64,000 nt of DNA from Jutongia huaianensis (GCF_014384985.1 NZ_JACRSX010000005.1:1-64000), one strand, 5' to 3'; numbered from the stretch's first letter, positions 42,699 to 52,544 are shown. Numbers and translations: made by a program. The notes: generated by a model not told the origin, from the letters alone.

Positions 42699-44570
42699 TT
42701 ACCAAGGGTAAAGAACCGTTCCGTCACTTTTTACCACTTTTTCTGCATCCCACTCAGAATAGTTTGTGGCGGTGCCATCGTAAATGACCAGAGGAACATT
42801 TCTAAAAGCACCTCTTTCAATGGTGGTTACAGTGTTTGGAATGCTGAGCGTGGTCAGCTTAGAGCAGTCAGCAAAAGCGTTGTAATCAATGCATGTTACA
42901 CTGTTTGGAATGTTAATGGAGGTCAATCCACTACATCCGTTAAAGCAGTCGGAACTGATTTTTTCAATGCCATCAGGCAGAGTGATCGATGTTAATGAGC
43001 TGCAGCCGGCAAAAGCACAGGATCCAATTGTTGTCACTTTGTCCGGAATATTAATGGATGCCAGATTAGCACAGTTTCCGAAAGCCCAACTACCGATTTC
43101 GGTTATGGTATCCGGAAGTGTGATGGAGGTTAATTTATGATCACTATCCTCCCAAGTAGATTCTTCAAAAACCTCGTCTCCTATTTTAGTTACATTGTCG
43201 GGAATCGTAACATCACCACTGACATTTTCACTGATATCCAAAAGAATGCCATTTATTATAAAAAAGTCGTTGCTTTGCAGTTGATTCGCTAAATATGGCG
43301 TGCCATTGAATGCATTTTCTCCAATCTCCGTGACACCGAAAGGAATATTGATTGTTTCCAAGTTACTGCAGTCCTCGAAAGCACTGTAACCAATACGGGT
43401 TACATTATCCGGAATATCAATGGCTGTCAAGCTGCTGCAACTTTTAAATGTGCCTCCCTCAATACTGCTTATACCGCTCGGAAGCTTAATACCGGTTAAA
43501 CTGCTACACCCTTCAAAAGCATAATAATCAATGGATGTAACACTTTCAGGAATGGTAACGCTGCTTAAATTATTGCATCCCTCAAATGCTCCCCAATCGA
43601 TGGTTGTAACTCCATCAGGAATGGAGACGCTGGTTAGATCTTTACAAGAGGCAAATGCGTCTATTCCAATGATGGTGACTCCGTCTGGGATCACGATATC
43701 TCCACTTGTTTTTGGTCCATGACGATATAAGATATCATTAATGATCACGAAATCCTCTGTCTGCATACGATTATTTAACCAAGGAGTTCCTTCGAAAGCA
43801 ACGGAGGAGATAAAAGATACTGTCTTTGGAATGATGATGTTAGTCAGGCTGCTGCAGTTTTTGAATGTATCGCCCTCAATAGATTTTAAACCATCCGGCA
43901 GGGAGATGCTTGTTAATTTTGTGCAGCCTCTAAACGCATTGTCGTTTATTTCGGTTATGCCTTCCGGAATAACAAGCTCTCCGGATATGGTGTCGCTGCA
44001 GGAGGTAAGGATACCATTCTCGACCGTGATCAGACCGGCTTTCAGATATTCATCCCAGGATTTTGGCTCATCTACAGCGTCTGTCGGCTTGCTGTCCGGA
44101 GCCTTGCTTGGAACTGCCGCTGTTGTCCCGGCAGGATTTGGCGCAGCACTTGCGGAAGCAGCAGGCACATTGGATGCCTTTGGCGCAGCGGAAGCGGTTG
44201 CAGCCGGTACAGGGGATGTTACGTTGGCAGCCGGTTTGACAGTTACCTTGATGACACATTTTTTCATGCCTTTTGCAGAAACTGTGATTTTTGCAGCTCC
44301 GGCTTTTTTGCCGGTGATGCGGATGTTTTTCTTTACTGCTTTGACATTTGCTATTTTTTTGTTAGAGATTTTCACTTTTAATTTGTTGTTTTTGATGTTT
44401 TTGGCTTTTACCGTAACGGTTTTTCCGATGGATACGGTTATTTTGGTCTTATTGACCTTGATCTTGGCGGCGGCTTGAGCCCGACCGGTCTGAACCGGCG
44501 ACAGGATCGTGGTGGTCAGGAGTCCTAGGACTGCAAGACCGGAAATGAGTTGTTTTTTCGTTTTCTTCAT
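42699..44570 (-). CDS. Secreted Big2 plus BspA-type LRR surface protein
   Basis: 623 residues from ATG 44570, with AAGGAGGATAACA before it; the longer frame to 44669 has no ribosome site. Signal peptide to about 33, Lys-rich Big2-like domain (about 36-115; KIKVNKTKITVSIGKTVTVK), an Ala/Pro/Ser linker to about 170, and then some fifteen LRR_5 units of the form TSITLPDGIEKI / AFxGCSSL. No wall-sorting motif or C-terminal helix. Probably an exposed protein-binding surface. It shares its N-terminal domain type with the two CAP proteins and its repeats with the LRR pair near the left edge. Confidence 0.9.
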   Translation of the reverse strand: MKKTKKQLISGLAVLGLLTTTILSPVQTGRAQAAAKIKVNKTKITVSIGKTVTVKAKNIKNNKLKVKISNKKIANVKAVKKNIRITGKKAGAAKITVSAKGMKKCVIKVTVKPAANVTSPVPAATASAAPKASNVPAASASAAPNPAGTTAAVPSKAPDSKPTDAVDEPKSWDEYLKAGLITVENGILTSCSDTISGELVIPEGITEINDNAFRGCTKLTSISLPDGLKSIEGDTFKNCSSLTNIIIPKTVSFISSVAFEGTPWLNNRMQTEDFVIINDILYRHGPKTSGDIVIPDGVTIIGIDAFASCKDLTSVSIPDGVTTIDWGAFEGCNNLSSVTIPESVTSIDYYAFEGCSSLTGIKLPSGISSIEGGTFKSCSSLTAIDIPDNVTRIGYSAFEDCSNLETINIPFGVTEIGENAFNGTPYLANQLQSNDFFIINGILLDISENVSGDVTIPDNVTKIGDEVFEESTWEDSDHKLTSITLPDTITEIGSWAFGNCANLASINIPDKVTTIGSCAFAGCSSLTSITLPDGIEKISSDCFNGCSGLTSINIPNSVTCIDYNAFADCSKLTTLSIPNTVTTIERGAFRNVPLVIYDGTATNYSEWDAEKVVKSDGTVLYPW

Positions 44571-44682
44571 TGTTATCCTCCTTGTATTTTGGTGATATGG
44601 GGCAAAAGGCATTTTGTCCCCAGTGGATGCGGGGATGTTTCCATGCATCAGTATGGTGAATGACTGCATTGTATCAGGTTCT

Positions 44683-44712
44683 ATGATATCATTTTGATAT
44701 TCAATAAGTCAA
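44683..44712 (-). promoter_or_regulatory. Minus-strand promoter of the Big2-LRR gene
   Basis: Read on the minus strand: TTGACT (44712-44707), 18 bp, TATCAT (44688-44683). The -10 overlaps the palindrome ATGATATCAT. The rest of the 378-bp gap 44571-44948 holds only the long palindrome listed next. Confidence 0.6.
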
Positions 44713-44876
44713 CTTAAAGTATAGTTTATCACTGTTAAGATATATTGCGAATTCCGGCCGATAAACCTATGTACAATGTGTTTTCATTGTAATACGAAGG
44801 GGGTTGTTGAGTTTTTCCTATTTTGCATCGTAGAATTTTGTTACGCCTCTTGTTTTTTTATGTAATCTTGGGTGGA

Positions 44877-44919
44877 ATATTACCAAATCATGATTTACTA
44901 AATCGTGATTTGGTAATAT
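44877..44919 (+). repeat. 43-bp near-perfect palindrome upstream of an ATPase remnant
   Basis: Left arm 44877-44897 and right arm 44899-44919 are complementary over 21 bp with a single A/G exception and one central base. The half site is TAAATCRTGATTTGGTAATA. It ends 29 bp before the ATG of the ATPase remnant. It could be an operator, a cruciform or an insertion target. Confidence 0.85.
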
Positions 44920-44948
44920 CTGATATAGCATTCCGGGAGGTGTAGTTT

Positions 44949-45711
44949 ATGTTTATTGGCAGAGAAGCAGAGCTTGATTTTTTAAATGATAAATATGAAG
45001 CAGAGGGTGGACAGCTTGTTGTTTTATATGGAAGGCGGCGTGTTGGCAAGACGGAAACGCTCAGAGAATTCTGTAAAGGAAAACCGCATGTCTTTCTTTC
45101 CTGATTATTCTGAACGGGATAAAGTGATTTCGTATTCCGTTCTTGGAGGTATTCCGCATTATTTAAAACAATGGGATCAGAAGCTGTCGGTTGCGGAGAA
45201 TATTAAGAGGAATATTTTAACAAAGGGATGTATTTTATACAGTGAGGTTGATTTTCTGCTGCATCAGGAGCTTCGGGAAACTCCGGTTTATAATTCCGTT
45301 ATTGAAGTGGTAGCACTTGGCAATACAACCTTAAACAGTATCAGTCAGAGGTCGTTAATGGAGGACACTTCCAAAACAAGTGTATATCTGAAAAATTTGA
45401 TCGAACTTGGGATTGTCCAACGGGAATTCTCGGTTGATGCGAAAGGAAAGGAACGGGCAAATGGCAATAGAGGAACATACAGGCTGACAGATAATTTCTT
45501 TCGTTTCTGGTATGCATTTGTATTTGCTAATTTCTCGCAGTTGGAGGATGGTGATGTAGACGGTGTTTATGAGTATATCGTAGAGCCGGCACTTCACGAA
45601 TTTGCTGCTAGGAACAGTTACAGGCTTCGTCCTGTTAATTTTTGCAAAATTTCCTGTCGTTGCTACAGGAACTATTGTGGTGAAATAGGAGTTATGGTAA
45701 CATTAAAGTAA
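44949..45711 (+). pseudogene. Broken archaeal-type ATPase (AAA plus DUF234)
   Basis: ATG 44949, after GGGAGG, opens MFIGREAELDFLNDKYE and the P-loop LYGRRRVGKTETL, then stops at a TGA near 45102. In another frame the C-terminal part of the same family continues: FFPDYSERDKVISYSVLGG and GTYRLTDNFFRFWYAFVF (DUF234 region). About 250 central residues, including the Walker B region, are missing, and the two halves are joined out of frame around CTTTCTTTCC. The C-terminus after EPALHEFAA also leaves the family pattern. Intact relatives are found in many copies in Lachnospiraceae and archaea; their function is not settled. Confidence 0.85.
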
Positions 45712-45742
45712 GCACTAAAAATAAAAAAGGAGGAGAATAGGT

Positions 45743-46639
45743 ATGGAAGCGATTCAACCGGCATGTATCCCTGTGAATCTTTGTTTTGCAGCCAATGAAA
45801 AATATGCCAGACATCTGGCAGCTGCTCTTTATTCTGTGTTGAAAAACAGAGATACAAAGCGGTTGTATGATGTTCTTATTTTGCATAAGGATATCAGTGA
45901 GGAGAGTCAGAAAAGAATTCTCGAAATGGAAAAAGAAGGAAATGTTTTTATCCGTTTTATTTCGATGGAACAATATGAAAAGCAGGTAGCATACGATGTG
46001 GGGGCCTATTATTCGGTCGAGACCAATTATCGTTTGTTTCTATTTGGTGAAATGTTCGCAAAGTATGACCGGATACTGTATCTTGACTGCGATCTCATCG
46101 TGGAAGGAGATATCAGCGGATTATATGATGTGGAGCTCGGAGACTGCGAAGCAGCGGCTGTCAGGTCGGAGGATTTTCGTCTTTTATCAAAGATTAAAAA
46201 GCCCATTTTCATGGATCGTTTTCCCTATAATGTAGACAATTACCGAACAGATGCTCTTGGCATGAAAACGCCGGAAAATTATTTTAATGCAGGTGTTCTT
46301 GTCATGGATCTGAAAAAAGTGCGACAAAGGATTACCCAGAAACAGGTATTTGAAATTCTTCATCGTCATAATTATTACTACAATGACCAGGATGTCTTAA
46401 ATATTGTGTTCGATGGAAGAGTGAAAAATGTGGACTGCCGATGGAATTACATGACCTATATCCCGGAGCAGTTGGCAAAGGAAAATGTAAACAACAGAAA
46501 ACTTTTTGAGGAGCTTTATCGTGAAAATCCCTGTATTATTCATTATACAAGTGCGGAAAAACCATGGAACAGCGAAACGAAAGTTTTCGGAGACCGATAT
46601 TGGAAATATCGAAAGGAAATGGAGAGAAAGTATGCATAA
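45743..46639 (+). CDS. Family 8 glycosyltransferase
   Basis: 298 residues, GT-A fold with the retaining GT8 layout: NLCFAANEKYARHLAAALYS at the N-terminus, metal-binding LDCD (114-117), YFNAGVLVMDLKK, YNDQDVLNIVF, and the C-terminal HYTSAEKPWN. Uses a UDP-sugar (glucose or galactose in most relatives). AAAGGAGG precedes the ATG. Its last eight bases overlap the start of the giant secreted protein, so the two are coupled; that protein's Thr/Pro-rich region or a surface glycan are candidate acceptors. Confidence 0.93.
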   Translation: MEAIQPACIPVNLCFAANEKYARHLAAALYSVLKNRDTKRLYDVLILHKDISEESQKRILEMEKEGNVFIRFISMEQYEKQVAYDVGAYYSVETNYRLFLFGEMFAKYDRILYLDCDLIVEGDISGLYDVELGDCEAAAVRSEDFRLLSKIKKPIFMDRFPYNVDNYRTDALGMKTPENYFNAGVLVMDLKKVRQRITQKQVFEILHRHNYYYNDQDVLNIVFDGRVKNVDCRWNYMTYIPEQLAKENVNNRKLFEELYRENPCIIHYTSAEKPWNSETKVFGDRYWKYRKEMERKYA

Positions 46640-49600
46640 AAAGTTTTATTTTAACAACAATCAGTCTCAGATTAAAAGAATCCGGAAAAATTTAAAGCAG
46701 CAATGGACGAAAGCGGTATGTATTGGTACTCTTTCAGCAACGGTACTGACGGGAGTCCCGGTATTTCCGGTAACCCACGCATATGCACAGGAGGTAAGCG
46801 TTCAGGCAGAAAAAAATGTTACCTATAATCTTCAAGATACGGAATTACTTACCGAGAAGACCATTGCGGATTATGGCGGCACGAAACATGAAGTAACGAT
46901 CATCGAGATTAATATCACGGAAGACGGTACTTACACGATCACAGGGAGCAATGAGATCAATGGCACTTATATGGATGTACATATTACGGTGGCGGATGGA
47001 GTGAAGGCAAATGTGATCTTAGACAACGTAAATATTCAAAATGATGATCTGTATGATCTTGATATCAAAGGTTGTGCCAGCGATGATGAGAGAGACCAAT
47101 TGTTCCCATTTATGGAGATTATGGGGGCAGCGAACCTGTATCTTAAAGGGAAAAATACCATTACCATACCGGTGTTAGATAAAGGAAATGGAAAAGTTAA
47201 TACCTCCGTTATTTTTAAACTGTATGGTCAGCTGACTGTCCGTGAAGATGCCGGCACACCGGGTTCTTCTTTGGAGATAAATAATGCAGGTTATTTGCTT
47301 CATGGAGGCGGTTCTGACGAATATTCTAGTGTCGGTGGAAGTTTTACGATGGAGTCGGGAACGCTAACGGCATGGGGCGCAAACATAAATTATTTGGAAC
47401 AATGGCATATGCTGGGAGGCGCGATCAATTGTTATATGTCTAACCTGGTTTATTATGGTGATTATCAGTTTCTGGGTGGAGATATAAATACCACAACGTG
47501 GAGTAGAGTGACATTAAAGATGGGTGCGGCACGATTGCTTGGTAGTGCATCAGGAGCGTCGTTTGAGGATAGGAATGGCTATTCGTTACAAAAATTGACG
47601 GTTTCAGATCTGCCGGCGAGTCGGAAAGTTACTGCGGTTAACGGGTATCCGTCAAGTACATTGGAAACATCGGAAACCGGAACATTAGAGGCTTATCTGC
47701 GAAAGGGCAGTAATGTCATTGAGATTGACGGTAAATCCTATCTTTATAAATGGTATGAAGAAACGTCGAAGCTGGAACGACAATCCGATGCAGAGTTGTG
47801 TACGGTTCAATTTGTTCTTGACGGAAGTGAAAGCCCATATTGTACGGTAAAAGTGGAAAAAAATACCGCATTTGGCAAATTATTTAATGATACCCAATAT
47901 ACTTACACATATCAGACGAAGGATGGCACGGAATTTAATGAAAAAACCGAGATCACATCAGACATGACAGTTACAATGAAGTCATATGTCAGGGAGTATA
48001 ATGTGACAATTGATGGAGTTCCGGAGAAGATGAGTACTCTGCCGGCAGGTAAAATGTATTTGAATCCACCGGAATCTTATGATGGTAGTTCCAAGTATTA
48101 TTATGATTATGGCAGCTGCTATTATGGGGGAAGCCGTGTGACACGGGATATGACCCTGGAAAGTCTGGATGTCGTTACAGATCATGGCACAGACTATGTG
48201 AAAATATCCGACAAAGAAGAGCTGATCCGCTTTTTCAAGATGGCGGCTGTCGATGATCATATCAATGCCAGACTGGAGGCGGATATTGATATGAATGGCG
48301 AAAGGTTAACCATTTATATTGGTGATTACGCAGGAATCTTTGACGGAAACGGATATTCCATCAAAAAAATGAAGGGAGAACAAAATGCTACCGGTGCCAT
48401 CTGTCGTACATTGAAGGGGACGATCCGGAATCTCTGTATCGAAGATATTTGGCTGCCGGGTTCGGAGGATGAAATTGAAAAATATTACGGCAGAGGCTCG
48501 GCGGGTGTAATCTGCGGGATTAACCGTGGCCTGATCGAGAATTGTAAGGTAGCAGGAAGTAAGATTACGCTAAATTGTGTTTCTACTAGTGGTATTTACG
48601 AGAGTGGTTATGATCCGATGGGTACGGTAGCCGGTGTGAACCTGGGAGAGATCCGTAACTGTCTGGCGGTTAAGAATGAATTTGATACGTCAATATTTAA
48701 AAAATTTTCTACAAAACCGGATGAAAGCAAGATTCTTTTCCCAATCGCCGGAAACTATGGAACGATTACAAATTGTTACTATGATGCGACAGAAAATGTG
48801 GAGACAGAAGATACAGAGATTCGTGCCGGTATCGGAAGAACGGCAGAAATTTTCAAATCCGGGGAAATCTGCTATCTTTTAAATGATAAGATTTCGGATG
48901 GAACGCAAGCCTGGTATCAGAAGCTCTCGGAAGAAACGGGAGATGCTTATCCGACGTTGGTGAAGGAAGAAGGAAACACAGTGTATGATGGTTATGTAAA
49001 CTGTACCAAAGCATACACCAATGAAAAGGATAGCAAAGAAACACATACATTTACCTATACAGCAAAGGACGATACACTGACTGCAACTTGTAAATGGGCA
49101 GAAGATCATCAGGCAAACGCAGTTTTGAAAGTGGCTTCCGCAGTTTATGACAAGAAGGAGCACGGTGCGGATGTGGACTATGAGGATGCGTGGACAGCAC
49201 TTGGGATTGAACCAGCCGATATTCAGTATTTGCGTGACGGAAAAACTACGACGGATATCACTTCGGTGGGTACTATTACTGCAGTGCTCGCACAGGGAGA
49301 TGTCAAGGCGGAGAAAGAGTATACGATTGCGAAAGCAGCACAGCCGGATAATGTGCCGGAAGCAAGTGCCTCGGTTCCATTTACGCAGAAGAAGGTAACA
49401 CAGGATATGCTGAAGCTGGAAAACGGCTGGGAAATTTCCGAAGATAGCATAGGCATGGATATTCCGGAAAAGGAAAGTGTGACAATAGATGTCGTTTATA
49501 CCGGTGAAGATGCACAAAGTTATGAAAATATTATGGCGAAGGTGCAGGTTCAACGTGCGGCGTGCGGTCATGATCTGGTAAAAGTAGATGCTGTTGCAGC

Positions 49601-50660
49601 GACGGAATCCAAAGAAGGCAATAAAGAATATTATCTCTGTAAAGACTGTGGAAAACTGTTTGGAGATGCGCAGGGAACGAAAGAGATTACGAAAGAAAGC
49701 ACGGTATTACCTAAAGTGGAGAAGCCACAGCCTACGGTAAAACCGACAGTAGTGCCGGCTACATCGGTTCCGGTCACATCAATCCCGGCCTCCGGAGCAC
49801 CGGCAGCGACGCCGGGAACAACGACCCCTGCCACAGGTACACCGGCAACGACGCCGGGAACAACGACCCCGGCCTCCGGAGCACCGGCAGCGACGCCGGG
49901 AACAACGGCCCCGGCCACAGGTGCGCCGACAACGACGCCGGGAACAACGACCCCTGCCACAGGTGCGCCGACAACGACGCCGGGAACAACGACCCCGACA
50001 CCAGATATACCGACTCCTGTACCGGGAACGCCAACGCCGGCACCGGATGCGCCGACTCCAGTACCGGATATGCCAACGCCGGCACCGGGTGCGCCGACTC
50101 CAGTACCGGATATGCCAACGCCGGCACCGGGTGCGCCGACTCCGATTCCGACAGCAGCGCCGCAGGAGACGGCACAATCATCTGCAAAACAGTCTTCCGT
50201 TCCGAAAACGGAGAAAAAAGACAGCAAACTCACGGATGAGACGGGAGCAACGTATAAGGTGACCGGTACAACGGACAAAAAGCCAACGGTGACGTATATT
50301 TCTACGAAGAAAACAGGGAAAGCGTCCATTACAATTCCATCAAGTATTGAAGTAAATGGCGTAAAATATCAGGTGACATCCATTGCGGACAATGCTTTTC
50401 GCAAAAATAAGAAGTTGAAAAAAATTACAATCGGAAAAGAGATTGTTTCCATCGGAAAGCGGGCTTTTGAAGGTTGTAAAAATTTGAAAGAAATTGTCAT
50501 TGAGACAGAGAAATTAAAAGCCAAGACAATAGGCAAGAAAGCCTTTGCAAAGACTTCTTCTGAAGCAGTTGTAAATGTGCCAAAGAAAAAGGCAAAAGAA
50601 TATAAAAAGCTGCTGCGTAAGAGAGGACTTAGTAAAAATGCGGTATTCAAAACAAAATAG
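46632..50660 (+). CDS. Giant secreted surface protein: beta-helix/GLUG region, Thr/Pro linker, C-terminal LRR
   Basis: 1342 residues from ATG 46632 (ATGGAGAG upstream); the frame runs back to 46506 inside the GT8 gene. Signal peptide to about 55 (THAYAQ). Residues about 65-400 resemble a carbohydrate-binding beta-rich module. Residues 520-720 contain a GLUG/pectate-lyase-like series (LEADIDMNG, YAGIFDGNGYSIKKM, GVICGINRGLIENCKV). A short CxxH/CxxC unit (CGHDL, CKDCGKLF) lies near 977-1010. A Thr/Pro/Ala linker with 14-residue repeats covers about 1030-1190. The end (1225-1342) has LRR_5 repeats (SIADNAFRKNKKLKKITIGK). Probably a wall-exposed adhesin or glycan-binding protein; no sorting motif. 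Confidence 0.88.
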   Translation: MHKKFYFNNNQSQIKRIRKNLKQQWTKAVCIGTLSATVLTGVPVFPVTHAYAQEVSVQAEKNVTYNLQDTELLTEKTIADYGGTKHEVTIIEINITEDGTYTITGSNEINGTYMDVHITVADGVKANVILDNVNIQNDDLYDLDIKGCASDDERDQLFPFMEIMGAANLYLKGKNTITIPVLDKGNGKVNTSVIFKLYGQLTVREDAGTPGSSLEINNAGYLLHGGGSDEYSSVGGSFTMESGTLTAWGANINYLEQWHMLGGAINCYMSNLVYYGDYQFLGGDINTTTWSRVTLKMGAARLLGSASGASFEDRNGYSLQKLTVSDLPASRKVTAVNGYPSSTLETSETGTLEAYLRKGSNVIEIDGKSYLYKWYEETSKLERQSDAELCTVQFVLDGSESPYCTVKVEKNTAFGKLFNDTQYTYTYQTKDGTEFNEKTEITSDMTVTMKSYVREYNVTIDGVPEKMSTLPAGKMYLNPPESYDGSSKYYYDYGSCYYGGSRVTRDMTLESLDVVTDHGTDYVKISDKEELIRFFKMAAVDDHINARLEADIDMNGERLTIYIGDYAGIFDGNGYSIKKMKGEQNATGAICRTLKGTIRNLCIEDIWLPGSEDEIEKYYGRGSAGVICGINRGLIENCKVAGSKITLNCVSTSGIYESGYDPMGTVAGVNLGEIRNCLAVKNEFDTSIFKKFSTKPDESKILFPIAGNYGTITNCYYDATENVETEDTEIRAGIGRTAEIFKSGEICYLLNDKISDGTQAWYQKLSEETGDAYPTLVKEEGNTVYDGYVNCTKAYTNEKDSKETHTFTYTAKDDTLTATCKWAEDHQANAVLKVASAVYDKKEHGADVDYEDAWTALGIEPADIQYLRDGKTTTDITSVGTITAVLAQGDVKAEKEYTIAKAAQPDNVPEASASVPFTQKKVTQDMLKLENGWEISEDSIGMDIPEKESVTIDVVYTGEDAQSYENIMAKVQVQRAACGHDLVKVDAVAATESKEGNKEYYLCKDCGKLFGDAQGTKEITKESTVLPKVEKPQPTVKPTVVPATSVPVTSIPASGAPAATPGTTTPATGTPATTPGTTTPASGAPAATPGTTAPATGAPTTTPGTTTPATGAPTTTPGTTTPTPDIPTPVPGTPTPAPDAPTPVPDMPTPAPGAPTPVPDMPTPAPGAPTPIPTAAPQETAQSSAKQSSVPKTEKKDSKLTDETGATYKVTGTTDKKPTVTYISTKKTGKASITIPSSIEVNGVKYQVTSIADNAFRKNKKLKKITIGKEIVSIGKRAFEGCKNLKEIVIETEKLKAKTIGKKAFAKTSSEAVVNVPKKKAKEYKKLLRKRGLSKNAVFKTK
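49785..50142 (+). repeat. Thr/Pro/Ala linker of 42-bp repeats
   Basis: Units of 14 codons (PATGAPTTTPGTTT type first, then PTPVPDMPTPAPGA type) recur with few base changes. In-frame length variation by slippage is expected. Confidence 0.8.
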
Positions 50661-50770
50661 AGAAAGGAGATAAAAAATTAGACTTCCTGAGGAAATGAAT
50701 CAAAAACATTCTCACGACAATATATAGGTGAAGATCAAAATACGGGAAACCGGACAGGAGGTGTCAGCAG

Positions 50771-51292
50771 ATGTCATCACAGGAAATGGAACAGATCATA
50801 CAGGAATATGGAGATGACATTTATCGTTTCTGCTTTCACCTGACCGGGAGTCGTGAAGAGGCGGATGATCTTTATCAGGATACTTTTGTGAAAGCGATTC
50901 AGATCGGCCACAGACTGGATCGCGGTGGCAATATCAAGAGCTTCCTGATGGGTATTTCTGTCAACCTATGGAAAAACCGGACGAAAAAGGACAAACGTCG
51001 GAGAGAATTGATACCGGAAGTCAGTTATGAGAGCGCAGAATGGGTGATCAGCGGGCAGAACGATCCACTGAGCAATATTTTGGAGCAGGAAGTGGGGCGT
51101 GATGTGATGACAGCCGTTAAGCAGCTGCCGGACAAACAGAGAGTGGTGGTTCTTCTTCATTATACGCAGGACTATTCCACCGGGGAGATTGCAGGAATAC
51201 TACACATACCAAGGGGAACAGTGCTGAGCCGCCTGGCCAAAGCAAGACAAAATATCAGATTGTATTTGGAGGGAAGAGGTTATGAAGTATGA
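50771..51292 (+). CDS. ECF-family RNA polymerase sigma factor
   Basis: 173 residues. Region 2 (YGDDIYRFCFHLTGSREEADDLYQDTFVKA) and region 4 (QLPDKQRVVVLLHYTQDYST, then GEIAGILHIPRGTVLSRLAKAR) are both clear; the extracytoplasmic sigma layout. GACAGGAGGTG lies before the ATG. The last 11 bases overlap the next gene, a membrane protein that is its likely anti-sigma partner. The target genes are unknown. Confidence 0.95.
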   Translation: MSSQEMEQIIQEYGDDIYRFCFHLTGSREEADDLYQDTFVKAIQIGHRLDRGGNIKSFLMGISVNLWKNRTKKDKRRRELIPEVSYESAEWVISGQNDPLSNILEQEVGRDVMTAVKQLPDKQRVVVLLHYTQDYSTGEIAGILHIPRGTVLSRLAKARQNIRLYLEGRGYEV

Positions 51293-52424
51293 AATGGATC
51301 GGTTGTTGAAGGATGTCTACCAACAGGAAGTTAAACCAGAGAGTATTCTTAATCAGAAAACCCTTCGAAGAATGCAGACGGAGGAGCAAAACGATATGAA
51401 GAAATTCTGGACTTGTAAAAAGATAGCCGTGGCGGCGGTATTATCATGTCTGGTGGTCACACAGGGGGTTGGAGCAGCATATGCGGCGATCAACCATACC
51501 AGCATCTTATCTCTTTTTTCGGGGGAAACAAAGGAGATCAGGGATCAGGCAGAAAAGCTCAGGGAGACCGATGTGGAACAGACGCCGGGAAGCAATACGG
51601 AACAGTCTGCATATGCCGATTTTTCCGTGAGAGAAGCTCTCTGTGACAAAAACCGGGTTTATGTGGAAGCAGTTGCAAAACCGGCCAGTGACAAGTATCT
51701 TTTGGTGCCGGCAGAGTGCTGGTCCGAGAGAAATACATTCTATGCATCGGAGCTGAAAATTGCAGGAGAGGATACCGGAAAGGAAACGATCGCACAGTAC
51801 GCAAAGCGCATGAATAAGACATGTGTGGAGGTTGGAATGTGGATCAGGGCAGATGATGTGGCTTCCCAGTCTATGGATTACCAGACAGAGGCCGATGGTA
51901 CTCTCGTATATAACATTAGCTTTGAAAATAATGCGAAGATGCAAAAGCTGGACTATTCCTGTGATACGGTTGTTTATACACCGGATCAGGAGGAACGGGA
52001 GCTGAAGGATTCCATTTCCTTTACTTTAAAGGATCAGTCCGGAAAGGCAGAAACACTTTCTTATCTGCCGGAGAAAAAACAAACCATAAAGGGAACCAGG
52101 CTGGTTCTTGATGGGATTGATTTTGAGAAGAGTGCATTGAATATGAATTGTACCGTGAAGTATCACACAACAGACCCGAAAGCGCAGACATGGGATAAAT
52201 GGATCAAAACCAAAGATTCCGATGTGTGCTTCTATCTTCTCGATGGGGATGGAAATGAGATTGCGAGTGAGGGCGGTTATGGAGACGATTCCATGGGCAA
52301 AGACGGTGCGCTGACAGAGCATGATCAGTACAGAACAGCCGAGCTTCCGGATACGCTGACTTTCCTGGTGCGTAACTGCATGACGAAGGAAGTGCTGGGA
52401 ACTGTAACAGTGAAAAGACAATAA
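51282..52424 (+). CDS. Membrane-anchored probable anti-sigma factor
   Basis: 380 residues. Short cytoplasmic N-terminus (1-45), one transmembrane helix (about 47-67: IAVAAVLSCLVVTQGVGAAYA), then a 300-residue extracytoplasmic domain of mostly beta character without a motif I can name. Overlaps the ECF sigma gene by 11 bp, the usual layout for sigma/anti-sigma pairs; the cytoplasmic part is short and lacks a zinc-binding HxxxCxxC. Role inferred from position. A terminator follows. Confidence 0.75.
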   Translation: MKYEMDRLLKDVYQQEVKPESILNQKTLRRMQTEEQNDMKKFWTCKKIAVAAVLSCLVVTQGVGAAYAAINHTSILSLFSGETKEIRDQAEKLRETDVEQTPGSNTEQSAYADFSVREALCDKNRVYVEAVAKPASDKYLLVPAECWSERNTFYASELKIAGEDTGKETIAQYAKRMNKTCVEVGMWIRADDVASQSMDYQTEADGTLVYNISFENNAKMQKLDYSCDTVVYTPDQEERELKDSISFTLKDQSGKAETLSYLPEKKQTIKGTRLVLDGIDFEKSALNMNCTVKYHTTDPKAQTWDKWIKTKDSDVCFYLLDGDGNEIASEGGYGDDSMGKDGALTEHDQYRTAELPDTLTFLVRNCMTKEVLGTVTVKRQ

Positions 52425-52478
52425 GCAAATAAGAGCAAACAAATAACAAACATCTTTTTCTAAATCAAATGATCAAGA

Positions 52479-52520
52479 ATATGGCCAGTCTAAATTTTAC
52501 TTTAGGTTGGCTATATTTTT
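52479..52520 (+). terminator. Terminator after the anti-sigma gene
   Basis: A 16-bp stem (52479-52494 with 52501-52516, four G-U pairs) followed by TTTTTA. Confidence 0.8.
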
Positions 52521-52544
52521 AGGTGCAAATTTTTTTAAAATCCG

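Noticed and set aside
44986..45711. Complete 241-residue ATPase gene
   Set aside because: It is the C-terminal part of a broken gene whose P-loop lies in another frame from 44949.
49631..50329. Minus-strand Gly/Val-rich open frame of 232 codons
   Set aside because: Complement of the Thr/Pro repeats; composition is that of a shadow frame.
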